Source: Embiotoca jacksoni (Eukaryota; Chordata; Actinopteri; Embiotocidae). Taken from it: a stretch of 64,000 nt of DNA. This document shows positions 49,144-61,894 of this stretch, piece by piece. A program made the position numbers and the translations under genes. Positions within the stretch are counted from its first letter, which is position 1. The number at the start of each line of letters is the position of its first letter. Below the pieces are notes generated by a model, which worked only from the letters and a program-made list of their open reading frames with translations, had not been told where the DNA came from and ran no database searches. The stretch lies in assembly GCA_022577435.1 (NCBI GenBank), contig JAKOON010000032.1:3953047-4017046 (forward strand), in the 5' to 3' direction.

Positions 49144-50376
49144 CAAGGCCCCCAATTATTTAGAAGCAAATCTCAGAATTTACTTTACACGGTCTTTACT
49201 TAAGATGAGTGTGGCCCAGTGAGTGAGTGTATACTGCAGGTGTATTTTCACAAAACTGTACAAAGTGTGACCACCGCAGGGTAGGTTATTTCTTTTTAGA
49301 TTTTGGATCACTCACCCCAATCCACAAGTGACAGAAAATAATGGACTGAGACAAAGGATTCCCCCAAGATTACAAAGTTTATTTTGATCAATTTGTAGAA
49401 TATAACAGTGAAATAAAGGGCAATTTATTAAATCAAATCTTCAAGAAAGACTTAACTCAAAAACCTAACTCAAGAACAATATAGTGGGAATTAAATTCTT
49501 GGGGGGGAAATACCAAAAGCAGTTGAGTAAAAAAACAGGAAACTAACACCAACAAAAGTCATCGAATTGAAAAATACCACAGAAATAAAGAAACGTAAAA
49601 CAGTAGCAAAACAAAACAGCAGTGGCTTTCATTTCATTTCATTTCATTTCAGTTCATTTAGTGCAGTTTTTATACCATGCCTAAAGGGGGACCCAGGAAG
49701 GAGGAGGTGCCAAGGCCTACCTAAACAAACCTACAATAGCTGAGGAGGGACATTTCCTCACTGGCTACAAAAGGGACACCACATATGAAGTATCTTTGTT
49801 ACAAATTAGACGAGTGACACAAGGACTACACTTCTGACAACCTAGAATATTGAATCTCTAATCTGTACTATGGCACAACTATACAGAAAAATAAAGTCAA
49901 ACTGAAATTAAAGTAACGTTTTTCAATTTGGCAAAATTGTAATTAGTGAAAACAAATAAAAGATTTTTTTAATCTGCCATGACAACACCTGCTACATTGG
50001 GCTTCTCAGCAGGGTGTGAAGTTTTGACCAAACAAAAACTATTTCCAAAATTGTGCCTCATTTATTAAGACAACTAAATATTAACAGATGTGGCCGTCCA
50101 ACAGTTTTTGAGAGGGATCCCCATCTGTGACTTAGCCACTGCATATGTTAATTATTCCATGCAGTGTTGCAACGTTGGGTTGTTCATTCTTTAACTGTAT
50201 TGGCTTGTTATAATTTGGAGTCCTTTTGGTACAATCACGGCGGTTTCTGCCCATTAAAAGTCGACTGTAGAGGGCGCTGTGGGAGACCCTTGTCAAGACC
50301 CTTATCACACAGTTGTCACAAAAAGTGGTGTTACTGTTACTAAGTAATAACTCAGCCAAGTCAGAACAGACCCACC
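49144..50376 (-). other. ptchd3: ptchd3 3'UTR and flank
   Basis: No additional gene is evident. On the minus strand an AATAAA lies at 50066-50061, about 310 bp beyond the ptchd3 stop, with another at about 49384-49379. An (ATTTC)n pentanucleotide microsatellite occurs at about 49628-49661. Confidence 0.6.
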
Positions 50377-53300
50377 TTAACAGCACTTTCCAAAGGCACC
50401 AAACACGGTCAGAAACACCGGAATAAACACCAAGCCATGGAGCAACCCAAATACAATCACAAGAAACACAATCTTGAAGAATGTCCTAAAGATGTAACTC
50501 CCAGACACGGACAGCACCAGCACCCCTAAAATAGTGGACAACGCTCCTTGCAGTATCGGATACCCCAAATGTGCCAGAGCGTCCATGGCTTTCTCGTTGA
50601 CGTCACTCTTGGGGCTCGAGACGAAAGAGTAAGAGATATGTGCTGAGAAATCGACAGAGAAACCAATGCACATGACCAGGTTGATCATGGAAATGGAGTC
50701 CAAATTCACACCCCAGAGGGACATGAACCCCGTCACGCCAACGATGACCGAACAAATTGCAAACGCCACCCAGATGGAACAAAGAGGGTTGGGTACGAGT
50801 ACGAGGGAGACGACTAGCATTGCAATCACAGCCACGAGGACGGTTTGGATGGTGTTATCAGTGATGACAGTGTACTGGTCGAAGTAGATGAAAGCAGGAT
50901 GGTACACCAGGAGCTCCACCGGACATTCCTCTGCTGTTCTTCTGAGTCCAATCATCATGTCCTTCATCGTAGTTCTGTTCAAAGTCTGAATGAAAAAGCG
51001 AGAGGCAAGAATGTCGCTGTCTAGAGTCAAATTGATGTCTTGTCTGAACGTGGGGTTGAGATCTAAGAAATGAGGCAGGTGGGTTTGGAAAACCTCTTGG
51101 GAGCTTATGTTGAGATGAGTGGCCTCTGCATGGTTTTCATAGGAAATGAACCAAGCGAAGGTGCTATTGACAAAGTTCAAACTTTCAAAACTTGAAATGC
51201 ATGAATGCAGACAACTCTGTTCTTCTTTGTCCCAGTAGGACAAAGGTTGCTTCACTACCACCATCACGTTGCAGCTGTATTCAGAGAAGTGCTGCCTTTG
51301 ATGGTTGTAATAATCGATGATGTAGGAATCGTCCAAAGCCAGATTCTTGATATCGAGTCCTTCCTTTAACATAAAACTGCCATAGATGCTAACAGCCAGA
51401 TAGCCTGCATAAATTACCAAGATACATGCCTTCATTAGTTTGTGGGTGAGAAGCGGACCATAGTACCGTTCAAAAATGTGACTCATGGCTTCGGTTTCCT
51501 CCTTCTCTGTGATTCGATTGTAGCGACCCCCGACGCAGCAGATGCTGAAGGCTTTTGAATTCCCAGACGGTGGGTCCTCTGGGATTTTGGCGCAGGTGAA
51601 CCAGTGCTTGTTCTCTGCTTCCCTTTGTCCATTCAAAGCCATGCACGCCCCCAGGAAAGTAATGCTGTACAGATAACAGAAGCAAACAGAAATCCCAGCG
51701 TAGAGGCAGAAAGACCGGACCGAGCCAAAGGGCGAGCTGTTGCCCAGGAAGAGAGCCAGAGCGTCGGTCAGTGTGGCGATGGAGATGGAGACGGCAGCGT
51801 TTCTGTAGGTGTCAGCCAGCCGGTCTGGAACACTGTCCAGGACACGAGTCCTCTGCCAGCAGGAGATCATGATGAACATGTCATCAAGTCCAATACCTTT
51901 AGGAGTAAAAGTCAGAGGAGAAAAAGGTTTTTGAAATGGAAAATGTGTCTTTGGACTCTTAGGTTGGCCTACCCATCGGGCAATGTTGGCTTTTGGCATC
52001 TGCTGGGATGCCAAAAGCCCCAGGTTTTCAGCTATTTGGAGAATTTTCTCGAAAATAGTAAAGTAAAGTATTAACTGAGAAAGGACCATACCGCTGTGTT
52101 TGCAAGTTCTTTAAAGAAAATATGCGCCAATTCTTATGAAAGTCTGTTCACATGTCTTTGAGAGTAGGACTTCATTATGAAAAAGATGTCTTTTATGGCT
52201 CCAGAAGGAGCTGCACAAAACCTGTAACCTGGTATTACCAGGCCCTGCTCCATCGGGAATTGTTTGCAGTTGTTATATCCCAATAGGCATAGCCTTTAAC
52301 CAATTGCCGAACATATGCCGTATAGTCAGTGTGTGCCCTGAATATGAATCTAATCCGTTACAATGTCATAGCACTTAGCCACCCCAACTCCCAACTGGTT
52401 GCTGATTGGTCCAGCCCTCAGAGTGGCTGGGCAAACCTTAATGAAAACCGGCTGACTATATTCAAAATGAGGACTGAAGCTCTGAGCGATAGTCGAGCCG
52501 AGCCAGACTACAAAATCTTAAAAACGTCCTTAATTAGTGAACAGACAAGTTCAAATTAAAAAAAACAACAACATCTGAGGGTAAGGAGTCAGGGAGATGT
52601 GACGAAAGAACGTTGTTTTTAATGGCCTCTTATTTTTTTTCAGCCTTGATGGCAGGACCTTGCAGACCCTGATGTCCAACAGAACGTATACCTAATATCA
52701 TGAAAGGACAGGAGGCAGCTGTCATGACGAAAGGTTGGCCCAGCAACAGCAGCGCACCAAAACCACTCAGGATTGCCAGACCTGTGGACAGAACCCCACA
52801 GGACGCCACCCACACCTTGGTCCTCACATTATCCAACCTTCAAAAGAAGCAAAAAAGCAAGATCAAAAAGAGCCATGCATCTAGGATGTTTGCATTGCCT
52901 GACCTGTTTATGTTTTACTGACCTCCAACAAGTTAGAATTGAAAATATGATGGCGATGATGTAGGTGATGGAGAATAAATAGATGACAGAAGCTGGAGAT
53001 TTCTCAAATTCCCACTGCATTGACATTGAGGTGGAGTATGACACCTAGAGAGATCGTTAATAAATATAACAGAATCCACTTAATTAAACAACAAGATTGG
53101 TGATTTAATACACTGATACTGTCGGTGTTAAGAGTTCTCCTTACCTGAAGGGACGGTGAGGATTCATTTGACACCAAATCAATGAAGCTTTCCAACCAAA
53201 GATCAGTTTTTGTTTTGCCGTTGTCTTTTAAATAGTAATGGAGCTGTACAGCTTCAGCACTTTCAACAACTGAACTCTCTGCATTCAGTTTCACACTCCC

Positions 53301-53864
53301 CAGACTTAGATATAAGGGAATACTTCTAAAATCAGAGTGGTACCACGGAAATGTTAAATTGACAGAACCTATATTGTTGGCATAGTGTTCTATGATATCG
53401 AGAACTTCATTTGAGATGCAGGATCCAATCAGCTTGGCACAGACATCTACATATTTAAATGACTGGTTGTCAAACTGCACCACCATGCTCCTGATTTTAA
53501 AGTCCAAATGTAGGATGTCGTGAAGTGACTCAGCAGTCAGAATATTCCCGTCACTTGCAGCTATCAGAGTGGCGTAGTTTCCATCTGTGCTCAGCCTGAG
53601 ACTCGAGAACATGGAATCGTTTCCTGGAAAAGTTTCTTCAATGTATTTCCTCTCCATCTTGGCCGGACCGTCGACAGGCGTGAACTGCTCCTCAATGTTA
53701 TTGGACAGTCTGTCCGTGAGAAAATAAAACCCGCTCCCCAGACCTGTTGAGACAATGAGAGGGGTGATCAGGAACCACCACGGATGCGATCCAATGAAAT
53801 GACCCATCATCTCAAAGCAGATCCGTAGGGGTCGCTCTGTGCAATCCGTGTGACATCTGGCCAT
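50377..53864 (-). CDS. ptchd3: Patched domain-containing protein 3, 4 coding exons
   Basis: Exons in transcript order: 53864-53145, 53044-52923, 52837-52692, 51896-50377. Phases fit and give 835 aa, somewhat longer than human PTCHD3 (about 767). There are twelve hydrophobic segments: TM1 at about residues 32-52, a large extracellular loop with N-glycosylation sequons, TM2-6 spanning exons 2-4 and including the sterol-sensing-type GIGLDDMFIMISCW motif, a second loop, then TM7-12 with GFSVDFSAH in TM10. This is the RND/Patched fold. Human PTCHD3 is reported as testis/sperm-associated; the substrate is unknown and function here is inferred only from the family. ATG 53864 lies two bases after a clear splice acceptor (TTTTTACAG), so an untranslated 5' exon probably exists, with a candidate donor near 53954. 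No disabling mutation is seen. Confidence 0.93.
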
Positions 53865-54160
53865 AGCTGTAAAAATCTGGATTTCAATCAGTACAAAAAT
53901 GACTTTGGGAAATATAAATAAACTGCTCCTTTTTTCAGAAGTTTTAGACAAACCTCAGAGAGCGCTGTGAATATTCACAGCCGGCTGTATTTGTTGTACT
54001 GCAGAGTCTTTTCAGCTCCTTCAGGAGCTGAGATTTGCATAATAACAGGGTCGACCCACCCTGAAATAAACAGCAGCAGATGTGGACTGAGCCGGCTCAA
54101 TCAATGAGCCTATTAAGGAATAGTAGGTGTAGTATGGCTCACTGGTTCCATCACACTTCT
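53865..54160 (-). promoter_or_regulatory. ptchd3: ptchd3 5' flank with probable untranslated exon
   Basis: The coding exon is preceded on the minus strand by a splice acceptor. About 90 bp further upstream, CTCTCTGAG-GTTTGT (near 53960-53950) can serve as donor of a noncoding first exon. The promoter itself is not pinpointed. Confidence 0.45.
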
Positions 54161-56580
54161 TAGTAGAGCTACTGGTTTGTTATTGCTAAACCCTCAGGTG
54201 GTTCGTCTTCATGGTTGGAGTAACATGGGCGCGCACACACACGCACACACACACACACACAGAAAGAAAGAAAGAAAGAAAGAGAGATTTGTATTCTTCA
54301 TGGTGAATCATCTATGTAAATTAACTTCCACTTCATTTTTTTTTAAGGCATTAAGGTGTACAACGGATCATTTGAGCCAATAACTCCTTGAAGTATAGAG
54401 GTATGACAGTTATCGTTAAGATGAGTGGTCGGTTAATTTTTATTTTTTGGAAACTACACATTTAGTCACGATGCTATTTTCTGCCACGCCTTTTGACGCT
54501 CCTTAATTAAAGAAGCAGTTTGGCTTTTGTTTTGACATATTTTGTCCTTGTCCTCCTTATATGCTTCCATTAATAACTGTTTTTAACTGGATTTTAAGTG
54601 TGCAACACGCCTCTTTTCTATTTTTCCATCAGTGAATCTGTGGTCTTTTAAAGACAGCCGTGAATGCCATTTATCGACATGAATCCTCTACTGCACACAT
54701 TTTGATGGTTCAATACAAAAATGATTCTACTTCATTTATTGGTTCATTTTGAGACATTTTACCAATACAAATTATTTTTGTACTCTGTCAAAAATATTAT
54801 TTCGTTACTTATAAGGGCAACGTTGTGCGACGAAGCTACCGAATCACAGAGAAATTTGTGAATTTATAGATCATAAAATAATGCTCGGAAGGCAAAACAA
54901 AATCACAAAATCTTTGTGATTGACAACATATCATAAAACAAAAGCAGTAAAAACATTTCAAATATTTTCACATAATGGATTTCAAACAGACGTATGTTTG
55001 TATCACAGAGCAGGTCATGTCATGTAATGCACGTCATTGAAATGGGATTTCCCTCCATGTGAAACTTAAACAAGCAGTTCTTCTCTGCTGTGAAACAGAG
55101 ATGGACATTGCACTTTTTGCACCTCATGAATGATTGCCCTGGAGCTACGAAAATAAAAATTTGATTTCTGAACATGCTGAATAAATAAAACTTCACAAAA
55201 GCCTTCTTTACACCTTCATACAAATATATTTTCATTTGGAGTTAATGTCATTTTAAATTAGATTACAAAAGCCCCTAATGTTACTTTCTTCTCACACCGT
55301 CTGCTCCTGTGACCATGTGTCAGAAAAGGATGTCCTGCCTTCAAATTATGCTTGATAGTGACTTCTACACCTTCGTGGAACGTTATTTAAACTCAACAGG
55401 CAATCAAATTGCACTTCTCCTTTCGGCTCTCCTGAAGCAAATGCTTGATTTTGCCTGGAATGAATGTGTCGGCCTGAGCCACCATGTTTGTTTCCTATTT
55501 ACAGGGCCTGGACAGAGGTGTTTTTTTGTTGTTGTGTTTTTTGTGTGAGAGAAGCAATTTTTCTTAGGTTGACAAAATGTGTACTGGATTAGAATTACAT
55601 TCATACAATACAATTCTGTTTGTGGAGATAATTATGATGACATGACAGACCACAAAACAAAATAAGTGGATATATCAAATGCATCTTAAGGTGCACCAAT
55701 GTTGAGACTAAAAAACAATTTGGCCGATTCAACTTGTACAATTTCTGTTGAAAATGTTCATATCTGGCATTTAAGATGTTTTTTCTTCCATGTTTTCTGC
55801 TTATGCCCTCACTCAACATGGGGACAGACGTCACAGAGTTTGTCTTTGCACAGGCGGTACAGAACTGGCTCCACTACCCTTCAGACCGGGCAGGTGCGGC
55901 TGGAGGAGTAATGAAAATAGATAAAAATCAAACTAAATGAAAAGAATAAATATGTTTTTTTTTTGTATTATTATATAAAGTTTTCCATTGTTATTTATAT
56001 ATTAAATAAAGCCAACTATATAGGGCATACACATAGATTTAATACAATTTATCCTGGCTGTAGATAGATGTAGATTTAGGAAATATATATATATATTTTT
56101 TACAATATTTGAATGTATTAATAGTCATTTATTATGGTTTAATATTGGTTGAAATACCATTGAAGTACTGTTGGTCTTTAGTTGTGATTTCAATGTTGTT
56201 TCAATATTAACGGAGGGAGCAAAAGTGATTAAGAATCAATGTTACAGCTCAACGTTGATTCATTAAATTAATGTTGACAGAATAATGTTGATTTCACACA
56301 GATTCAGTGAGTGTTTGCTATCTCGGACACTACTACTGTTACCACAGTATTTCGCTTTCTGTCATTGAACAATATTTATTTATGTATTTATTTATTAATG
56401 TGTTGTCGTCATTCACAATTTTCCATATTGTGTAACATCGTCTCCATTAAACATTTAATTTATTTTAAGAAACATTTCCCCGCCAGCGTAACACAAGCAT
56501 ACAACATTAAAACAGTAACTTATTTCCATCGTCTTTATTTTCTGTCTTTTATTTCTAAAAAAAACAAAAAAAACAACCTC
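54161..56580. other. Gene-free spacer between ptchd3 and rab18
   Basis: AT-rich sequence. A (CA)n tract followed by (GAAA)n at about 54234-54285 is the only clear structured element. Short ORFs have no recognisable features. Confidence 0.65.
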
Positions 56581-56741
56581 GTGACCCTCCGTGACGTCAC
56601 GTCGGGCGGAAGTTGCGCGATAAACAGGCTGTCATCAGAGCCGATAGCCGCCTGCTGCCCCGAAAACAAGCCAAAAAACCAAGCAAAAACATCGTACAAA
56701 GCGCGTCTCCGTGTGGAAGTCCAGCCGGCTCCGACAGGAAG
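56581..56741 (+). promoter_or_regulatory. rab18: rab18 promoter with CRE and ETS sites
   Basis: A perfect CRE, TGACGTCA (56592-56599), is followed 7 bp later by CGGAAGT (56607-56613), an ETS core. The interval to the ATG at 56742 is CpG-containing and TATA-less. The layout parallels the yme1l1 promoter in this window. Confidence 0.6.
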
Positions 56742-59700
56742 ATGGACGAAGACGTGCTGACCACTCTGAAGCTGTTGATAATTGGCGAAAGTGGAGTCGG
56801 AAAGTCCAGGTTTGTGTCTGCTCGTAGCGAGTCTGCTAGCTCGCCTGTTGTGAGTGTTGACATCCTTCTTGTTATGTACGTTTGTTCCGTGCTGCTCCTC
56901 CAGCTGCTCCTCCAGCTGTTCTCACAGCTGTTCCTCCAGCTGCTCCTCCAGCTGTTCCTCCAGCTGTTCCTACAGCTAGCTGGTCGCGTCGCAGCGCTTT
57001 TCCCGGACCAGTGGTACCAAAGCTAGTAAAGCTGCCATCTTGGTGACTTAGTAACGCCAGCTTTACGGACGCGGTGGTAACAAACTTTTTTCGGTGTTTT
57101 TTTTTTATTTATTTATTTGTTTTTTTCTGTCTGCTGGAAGGTATTTTTTTTTAAACTTCTACAGTTAACGCAGACATCCAAACTTGGACAGTCGTGGCTG
57201 CGATCCTGGGATCCTCCAGCAGGACAACAAACAGCCTTTTGTACTGTCTGCTCTGCTCATGTCTGCTCATCTTCGTTTCAGTCTCCTCCTGAGGTTCACA
57301 GAGGATACTTTCGATCCAGAGCAGTCAGCCACAATAGGTTTGACATGTATACACACATATATACATATGGAAACTGTTGTTTATGTGAAACGGGTCATTT
57401 AAAGCTGTTTCTTCTTTCTGTCTGTCCTGACTGATCAGGTGTGGACTTTAAAGTGAAGACACTCTCAATAGACGGGAACAAAGCAAAGCTGGCCATATGG
57501 GTAAGACGCAAGTCATCGATGCCTTTTTCTATCATTTATCACGGTGAAGTGCGGGGTTTGTCCACAGGATGGCGACATTGCACAGCCAGAATTACAGGAG
57601 GCGGCTGAACAACAGGTTGAACGAAGCGGCTCAGTGTGCAGTGAAGTCACATCATGCAGAATGAGTCCATAAACTCTGAAAATTAGATCCAGACACTGAG
57701 TTTTCAAAGTTGTTTTTTTTTAAATTACGTATCTGTCCTCTCAATAATAATATGTGGGACTCTGACACATGAGCTCAAAATACTTGAAGAGCAGGGTTTT
57801 TGAAGGTTACTTTTGAAATGGAATATGTTACTTGTCTAACAAATGTTTTAAACTCGGCAATAAAGCTTAAAAATGCTCAAGGAAAATCAATATAAACCTC
57901 ACTATAGTACTCAAAATGGAGTACCTGCAAACTTTAATTCAAAGTTCTTCAACATAATGTTAATTAAGATGGAAATGTTTTGATTTTAAAGCACAGCCAC
58001 CAAACCGAATCACAAATCTGTTGATCACAACTGACTGGAGTGAAGATTTTTTTCCCCCCACAAACTCAAACCAAGTTTACATTCAGGTCGAATCCATACT
58101 AAATGATTGTACAACCATGAACAGGGCTGGATACTATTCACAGATTTTTCACACTGTTTCCTGAATGAGTCTTTTTCAATATCTCTTCGTCTTGTCCGAC
58201 GACGGGACCAACTGCCTTCGTGTGGTTATTTCAAGCAATGCACATTGATTTGATTGGCAGACAAGAGGTGGTCCAAATTCAGACAAGACAATCAATCAAG
58301 GACTAAGCCTTGATTGCACCCTGAGAAATGAATGGAGCCTTCTGGACCTGAACAGAAGGAATACCTGTGTGGCAAAAAAAAAAAAAAAAAAAAAAAAATG
58401 CAAAGCAACAGGATTGATGTTGTTATTAGCTTTTCACTGAATATAATATATTTGGATGTTGCCTCATTGTAAACACCAACATATTGAATAGTAACTGCGA
58501 TTTGATTACATGTTCCTGCTTCAGTAACTTCACCAGATTACACTGTTAATGAGAAATAGGATGAATCTTGTTTTGTGGGCCGAGGCAAATCTAAGACTCG
58601 TATTATATCTGGGTGTTCCTTGTTTTTAACAATATATTTGCATAAACATATACATATATTATTATTAATGTTATTCAGCATAACATGGTGAAAACAACAA
58701 AAAAGTTATGTATTGCATAGAGCCTGAGGGCCCCGAAAGCCCGCAAGGAGTCCCTAGGCTACGGCCAGTTGACGGTTGGACAGTCCGTGCAAACTTATTG
58801 GGAACATGTGGTGGAATCGGAGTCTGTGAGGTTGGACACTGCGACTTGGCTACTGAACCCGTTGGTCTTAAAAGTTTGGTATCATGGAATCTTTTTCTGT
58901 CTTTACTTTTGTAGGACACAGCTGGACAGGAACGGTTTCGCACCCTGACTCCCAGCTACTACCGCGGTGCACAGGGAGTCATACTCGGTAAACAGTTGAT
59001 ACTTAATAAGCCACATCAAAATCCAAGGACCTCTTCTCATCTCTCCTCTTGTCTCTTGTTTTAATCTGCGTTCTTTGCCCGAAACTTTTCTTCCAGTCGG
59101 TCACTACTTGCTTCCCGGTTTGTTTGTAATTTGATGTTATTGTTTGAGTCAACGTCATGAAGATCATTCTGGAAGTAAACACAAACTGAAAACCCAAATT
59201 GTAAATCGACAGCTACCAGATAATAGCAGTTTCATTTTTTATCACTGTTAAGATGTTATAATACTAACATTATAGTTGAAAAACTTCTCGAACTCCTCTT
59301 CTCCTTTTTTCCAGTATATGATGTAACAAAGCGTGACACTTTTACGAAGCTTGAAAACTGGCTGAACGAACTGGAAACCTACACGACACGTAACGACATT
59401 GTAAAAATGCTGGTCGGGAACAAAATCGATAAGGTGAGTCACTGTGCAGAATTCACTTTTACAGATCTTTTTGCTGGCACAGCAAGTTTGTAAACTTTCT
59501 GTATTTCTGCTTAAATATGACCTAAAAGTTGATCCAACTGTCACACATGTCCTGAAAGTAGATGAAGAGAACCCAGTAGAACAAATGAGACAAAAATATT
59601 TTACTTCTTAAGTTCGAAAAAAAAAAGAAGCTCTGTGAGTGGCGAAAGTTTGTGAACCTCTAGGATTAGCAGGTAATTTGAAGGTGACATTAGAATCAGG

Positions 59701-61894
59701 TGTTTGGAATGATATTCAGATTGAGTGGGTGTCCTGTTTTGATTTAATCAACAGAGATCTATTAAAGTCTGATCTTCACAACGTGTTTGTAGAAGCCTTG
59801 TCAGGGTACGGACAGAGGAGATTTCTAAGGAGCTCAGAAAAAGAGTTAATGATGCTCATCAGGCTGGAAAATGTTACAAAACCATGTGTAAAGAGTTTGC
59901 AAGGAGAAACCATGCTAAACAGTACATTGCTACCTGTCTGCTAAAAGGTCACGTGGACATGGCCGAAGGCTGTTGAATAAATATTTTGTAGACGGATGAG
60001 ACCAGAATGGAACTCTTTTGTTTAAATTAAAAGTGTTATGTTTGGAAAAAGGAAAACACTGCATTGCAGAGAAGAACCGTATCCCACCTGTGAAGCACGG
60101 CGGTGGTCGTTTCATGGCTGATGAACCTGTTTGGCTGCATCTGGGCCTGGATGGCTTGGATTGTGAATTATACAAGCAAAGTCTCCAAAGGGAAATGTCA
60201 GCATATTTTTCCATGAACTGAATCTAAAGAGAGACCCAAAGGACACACGTTCTTTAAGAAGGATAAAGTCAATGTTTTGGAGTGGCCGAATCACAGTTCT
60301 AACCTTAAATGAATAGAACTGTTGTGGAAGACCTGAAGGGGATAGTTCATGTGAGGAAACCCACCAACATCCCAGAGTTGAAGCTGCTCTGTTTGAGGAA
60401 TGAGCTCAAATTCCTCCGAGCTGATGTTCAGGACTGATAACAGTTACAGAGACATTTAGTTGCAGTTATTGTGGCACACAGAGGTCACACCAGCTACTAA
60501 AAGCAAAGGGTCACAGTCTTTTTACACTATAAAATATTGAATCATTTTCAGCAATAAACAAATGATCAAGTACAATATTTTTGTCTTATTTGTTTAAATA
60601 GGTTCTCTTTATTTACATTGTAAGACTCATATTTATGCAGAAATATATAACGTTCTAAAGGGTTTACAGACTTTAAAGCACCACTATATTGAGCAGAAGA
60701 CTTAGACTCATTTGAATGTGAATTCTGGCCTATAAATGCAATATTTCCTGTTTTATTAGTGTTTAAAAAAAGGAAGAAAACTGTATGCCACAAATACTTC
60801 TTTTTTTAAAATGATGATTTCCAGCCACGAGTGTTGCTGTGCATTTTACTGTACTTGTATTGTACATACATGATGTTTATGCAGTCAATCCTTTGCTATG
60901 TATATTCCACTCAGAGAAAATGACATCAGATATTTCTTTGGCTTCCAGGACGACCATGAAGTGGACAGAAACGAGGGGCTGAAGTTTGCTCGGAAACACT
61001 CGATGCTTTTTATTGGTGAGTATCCGTGTTGGTGTAAAATCAGACGTGGTCAGTCATGGTCATTTAAACTAATAGAGCCATAAAATGTAACTCAAAGCCA
61101 TTAAAACGCAACATGCTGCATTTAAAAGTCAGAACTGTAATTGCGTAGTTGGAACCAGTCAAGACGTCGCTGAGTAAGTCATGCATTAAGTCTAGATTAG
61201 TTGTGTTGTTTATACTGCTTTGGAATTTTTTTTTTTTTTTTTTTTTTTTTTTTGATCTCTACTGTCAGCGCTGCGCTGAAAGATGCAGCCTGGTCCAGAA
61301 GAAGTGCATTATGATTAACATCTAGCGGGCTTTCATTTATCGAATCCATGTCCGCACGTGTTCCTGATTCTCATCTCCAATCTGCCCCGCTGTGGGAAAT
61401 TAGGTTAGCATTTTCTGTAGAGTTTCCATTTTAAAAAAAGGCTAAATGAAGGGGTTCTGAAGAGGGCTGGGTACGAAGATGTAGCAGATTTGATCGGCTG
61501 TGAGGATGTCTTCATCCCGCTGGATGTCTCCTGCTTCTTAAATGAAGTCATTTCATACTTCATATCATATTTGTCAACACGCGGAGATGTCATGTTTCCA
61601 CTGTTGTCAACAGACAGAAGTTTAGGTTTCTTTTGGATTTAAAAGCAGATGTAGTTTTACTTTTTTTTTTTTTAAATTCAGCATTTTGCAAAGTGATCCC
61701 ATAAATCCTTTCTTTGTACAGAGGCCAGTGCAAAGACCAAAGATGGCGTCCAGTGTGCCTTTGAGGAGCTGGTGGAGAAGATCCTCCAGACTCCGGGGCT
61801 TTGGGAGAGTGAACACCAGGGTCAGAAGGTCCGGCTGGGGGAACAGGAGCAGGTCAGGGGCGCGGCCTGCGGAGGATACTGTTCCATACCCTGA
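56742..61894 (+). CDS. rab18: Rab18 small GTPase, 7 coding exons
   Basis: Exons: 56742-56809, 57282-57337, 57439-57500, 58915-58987, 59315-59433, 60949-61015, 61722-61894. Phases fit and give 205 aa (human 206). The protein starts MDEDVLTTLKLLIIGESGVG. GTPase motifs are intact: P-loop GESGVGKS (15-22), switch I Thr40, DTAGQE (63-68), NKID (122-125) and SAK (151-153). Rab18 cycles on ER and lipid droplets, regulated by RAB3GAP1/2 as exchange factor and TBC1D20; human loss causes Warburg Micro syndrome. The C-terminus reads CGGYCSIP, where human has CGGYCSVL; the prenylated cysteine position is kept (Cys202) but the final residue is proline. Position 128 region reads DDHEVDRNEG, against ENREVDRNEG in human. 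Confidence 0.97.
56893..56976. repeat. 12-bp minisatellite in rab18 intron 1
   Basis: About seven units of AGCTG(C/T)TCCTCC, with one unit varying to TCACAGCTGTTC. The unit contains the E-box core CAGCTG when preceded by C. It begins about 85 bp after the exon 1 donor. Confidence 0.9.
58373..58399. repeat. Poly(A) run in rab18 intron 3
   Basis: About 26 consecutive A residues; no retroelement body is recognisable before it. Confidence 0.9.
59475..60690 (+). mobile_element. Decayed Tc1/mariner transposon in rab18 intron 5
   Basis: Nucleotide sequence matches the common fish Tc1-like family from end to end. Inverted ends are visible: TAAATATGACCTAAAAG with AGAGAACCCAGTAGAACAAA on the left, and TTAAATAGGTTCTCT with CATATTTATGCAGAAATATA on the right. 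Transposase remnants include NRIPPVKHGGGRFM and, further on, a CCCACCAACATCCCAGAG block. Stops and frameshifts break every frame, and the internal part is shortened, so it is inactive. It occupies about 80% of the intron without disturbing the splice sites. Confidence 0.85.
61226..61253. repeat. Poly(T) run in rab18 intron 6
   Basis: A run of 28 T residues; nothing else is recognised in the intron. Confidence 0.9.

Noticed and set aside
59639..60221. Short plus-strand ORFs in rab18 intron 5.
   Set aside because: They are broken pieces of a Tc1 transposase-derived element, not genes.
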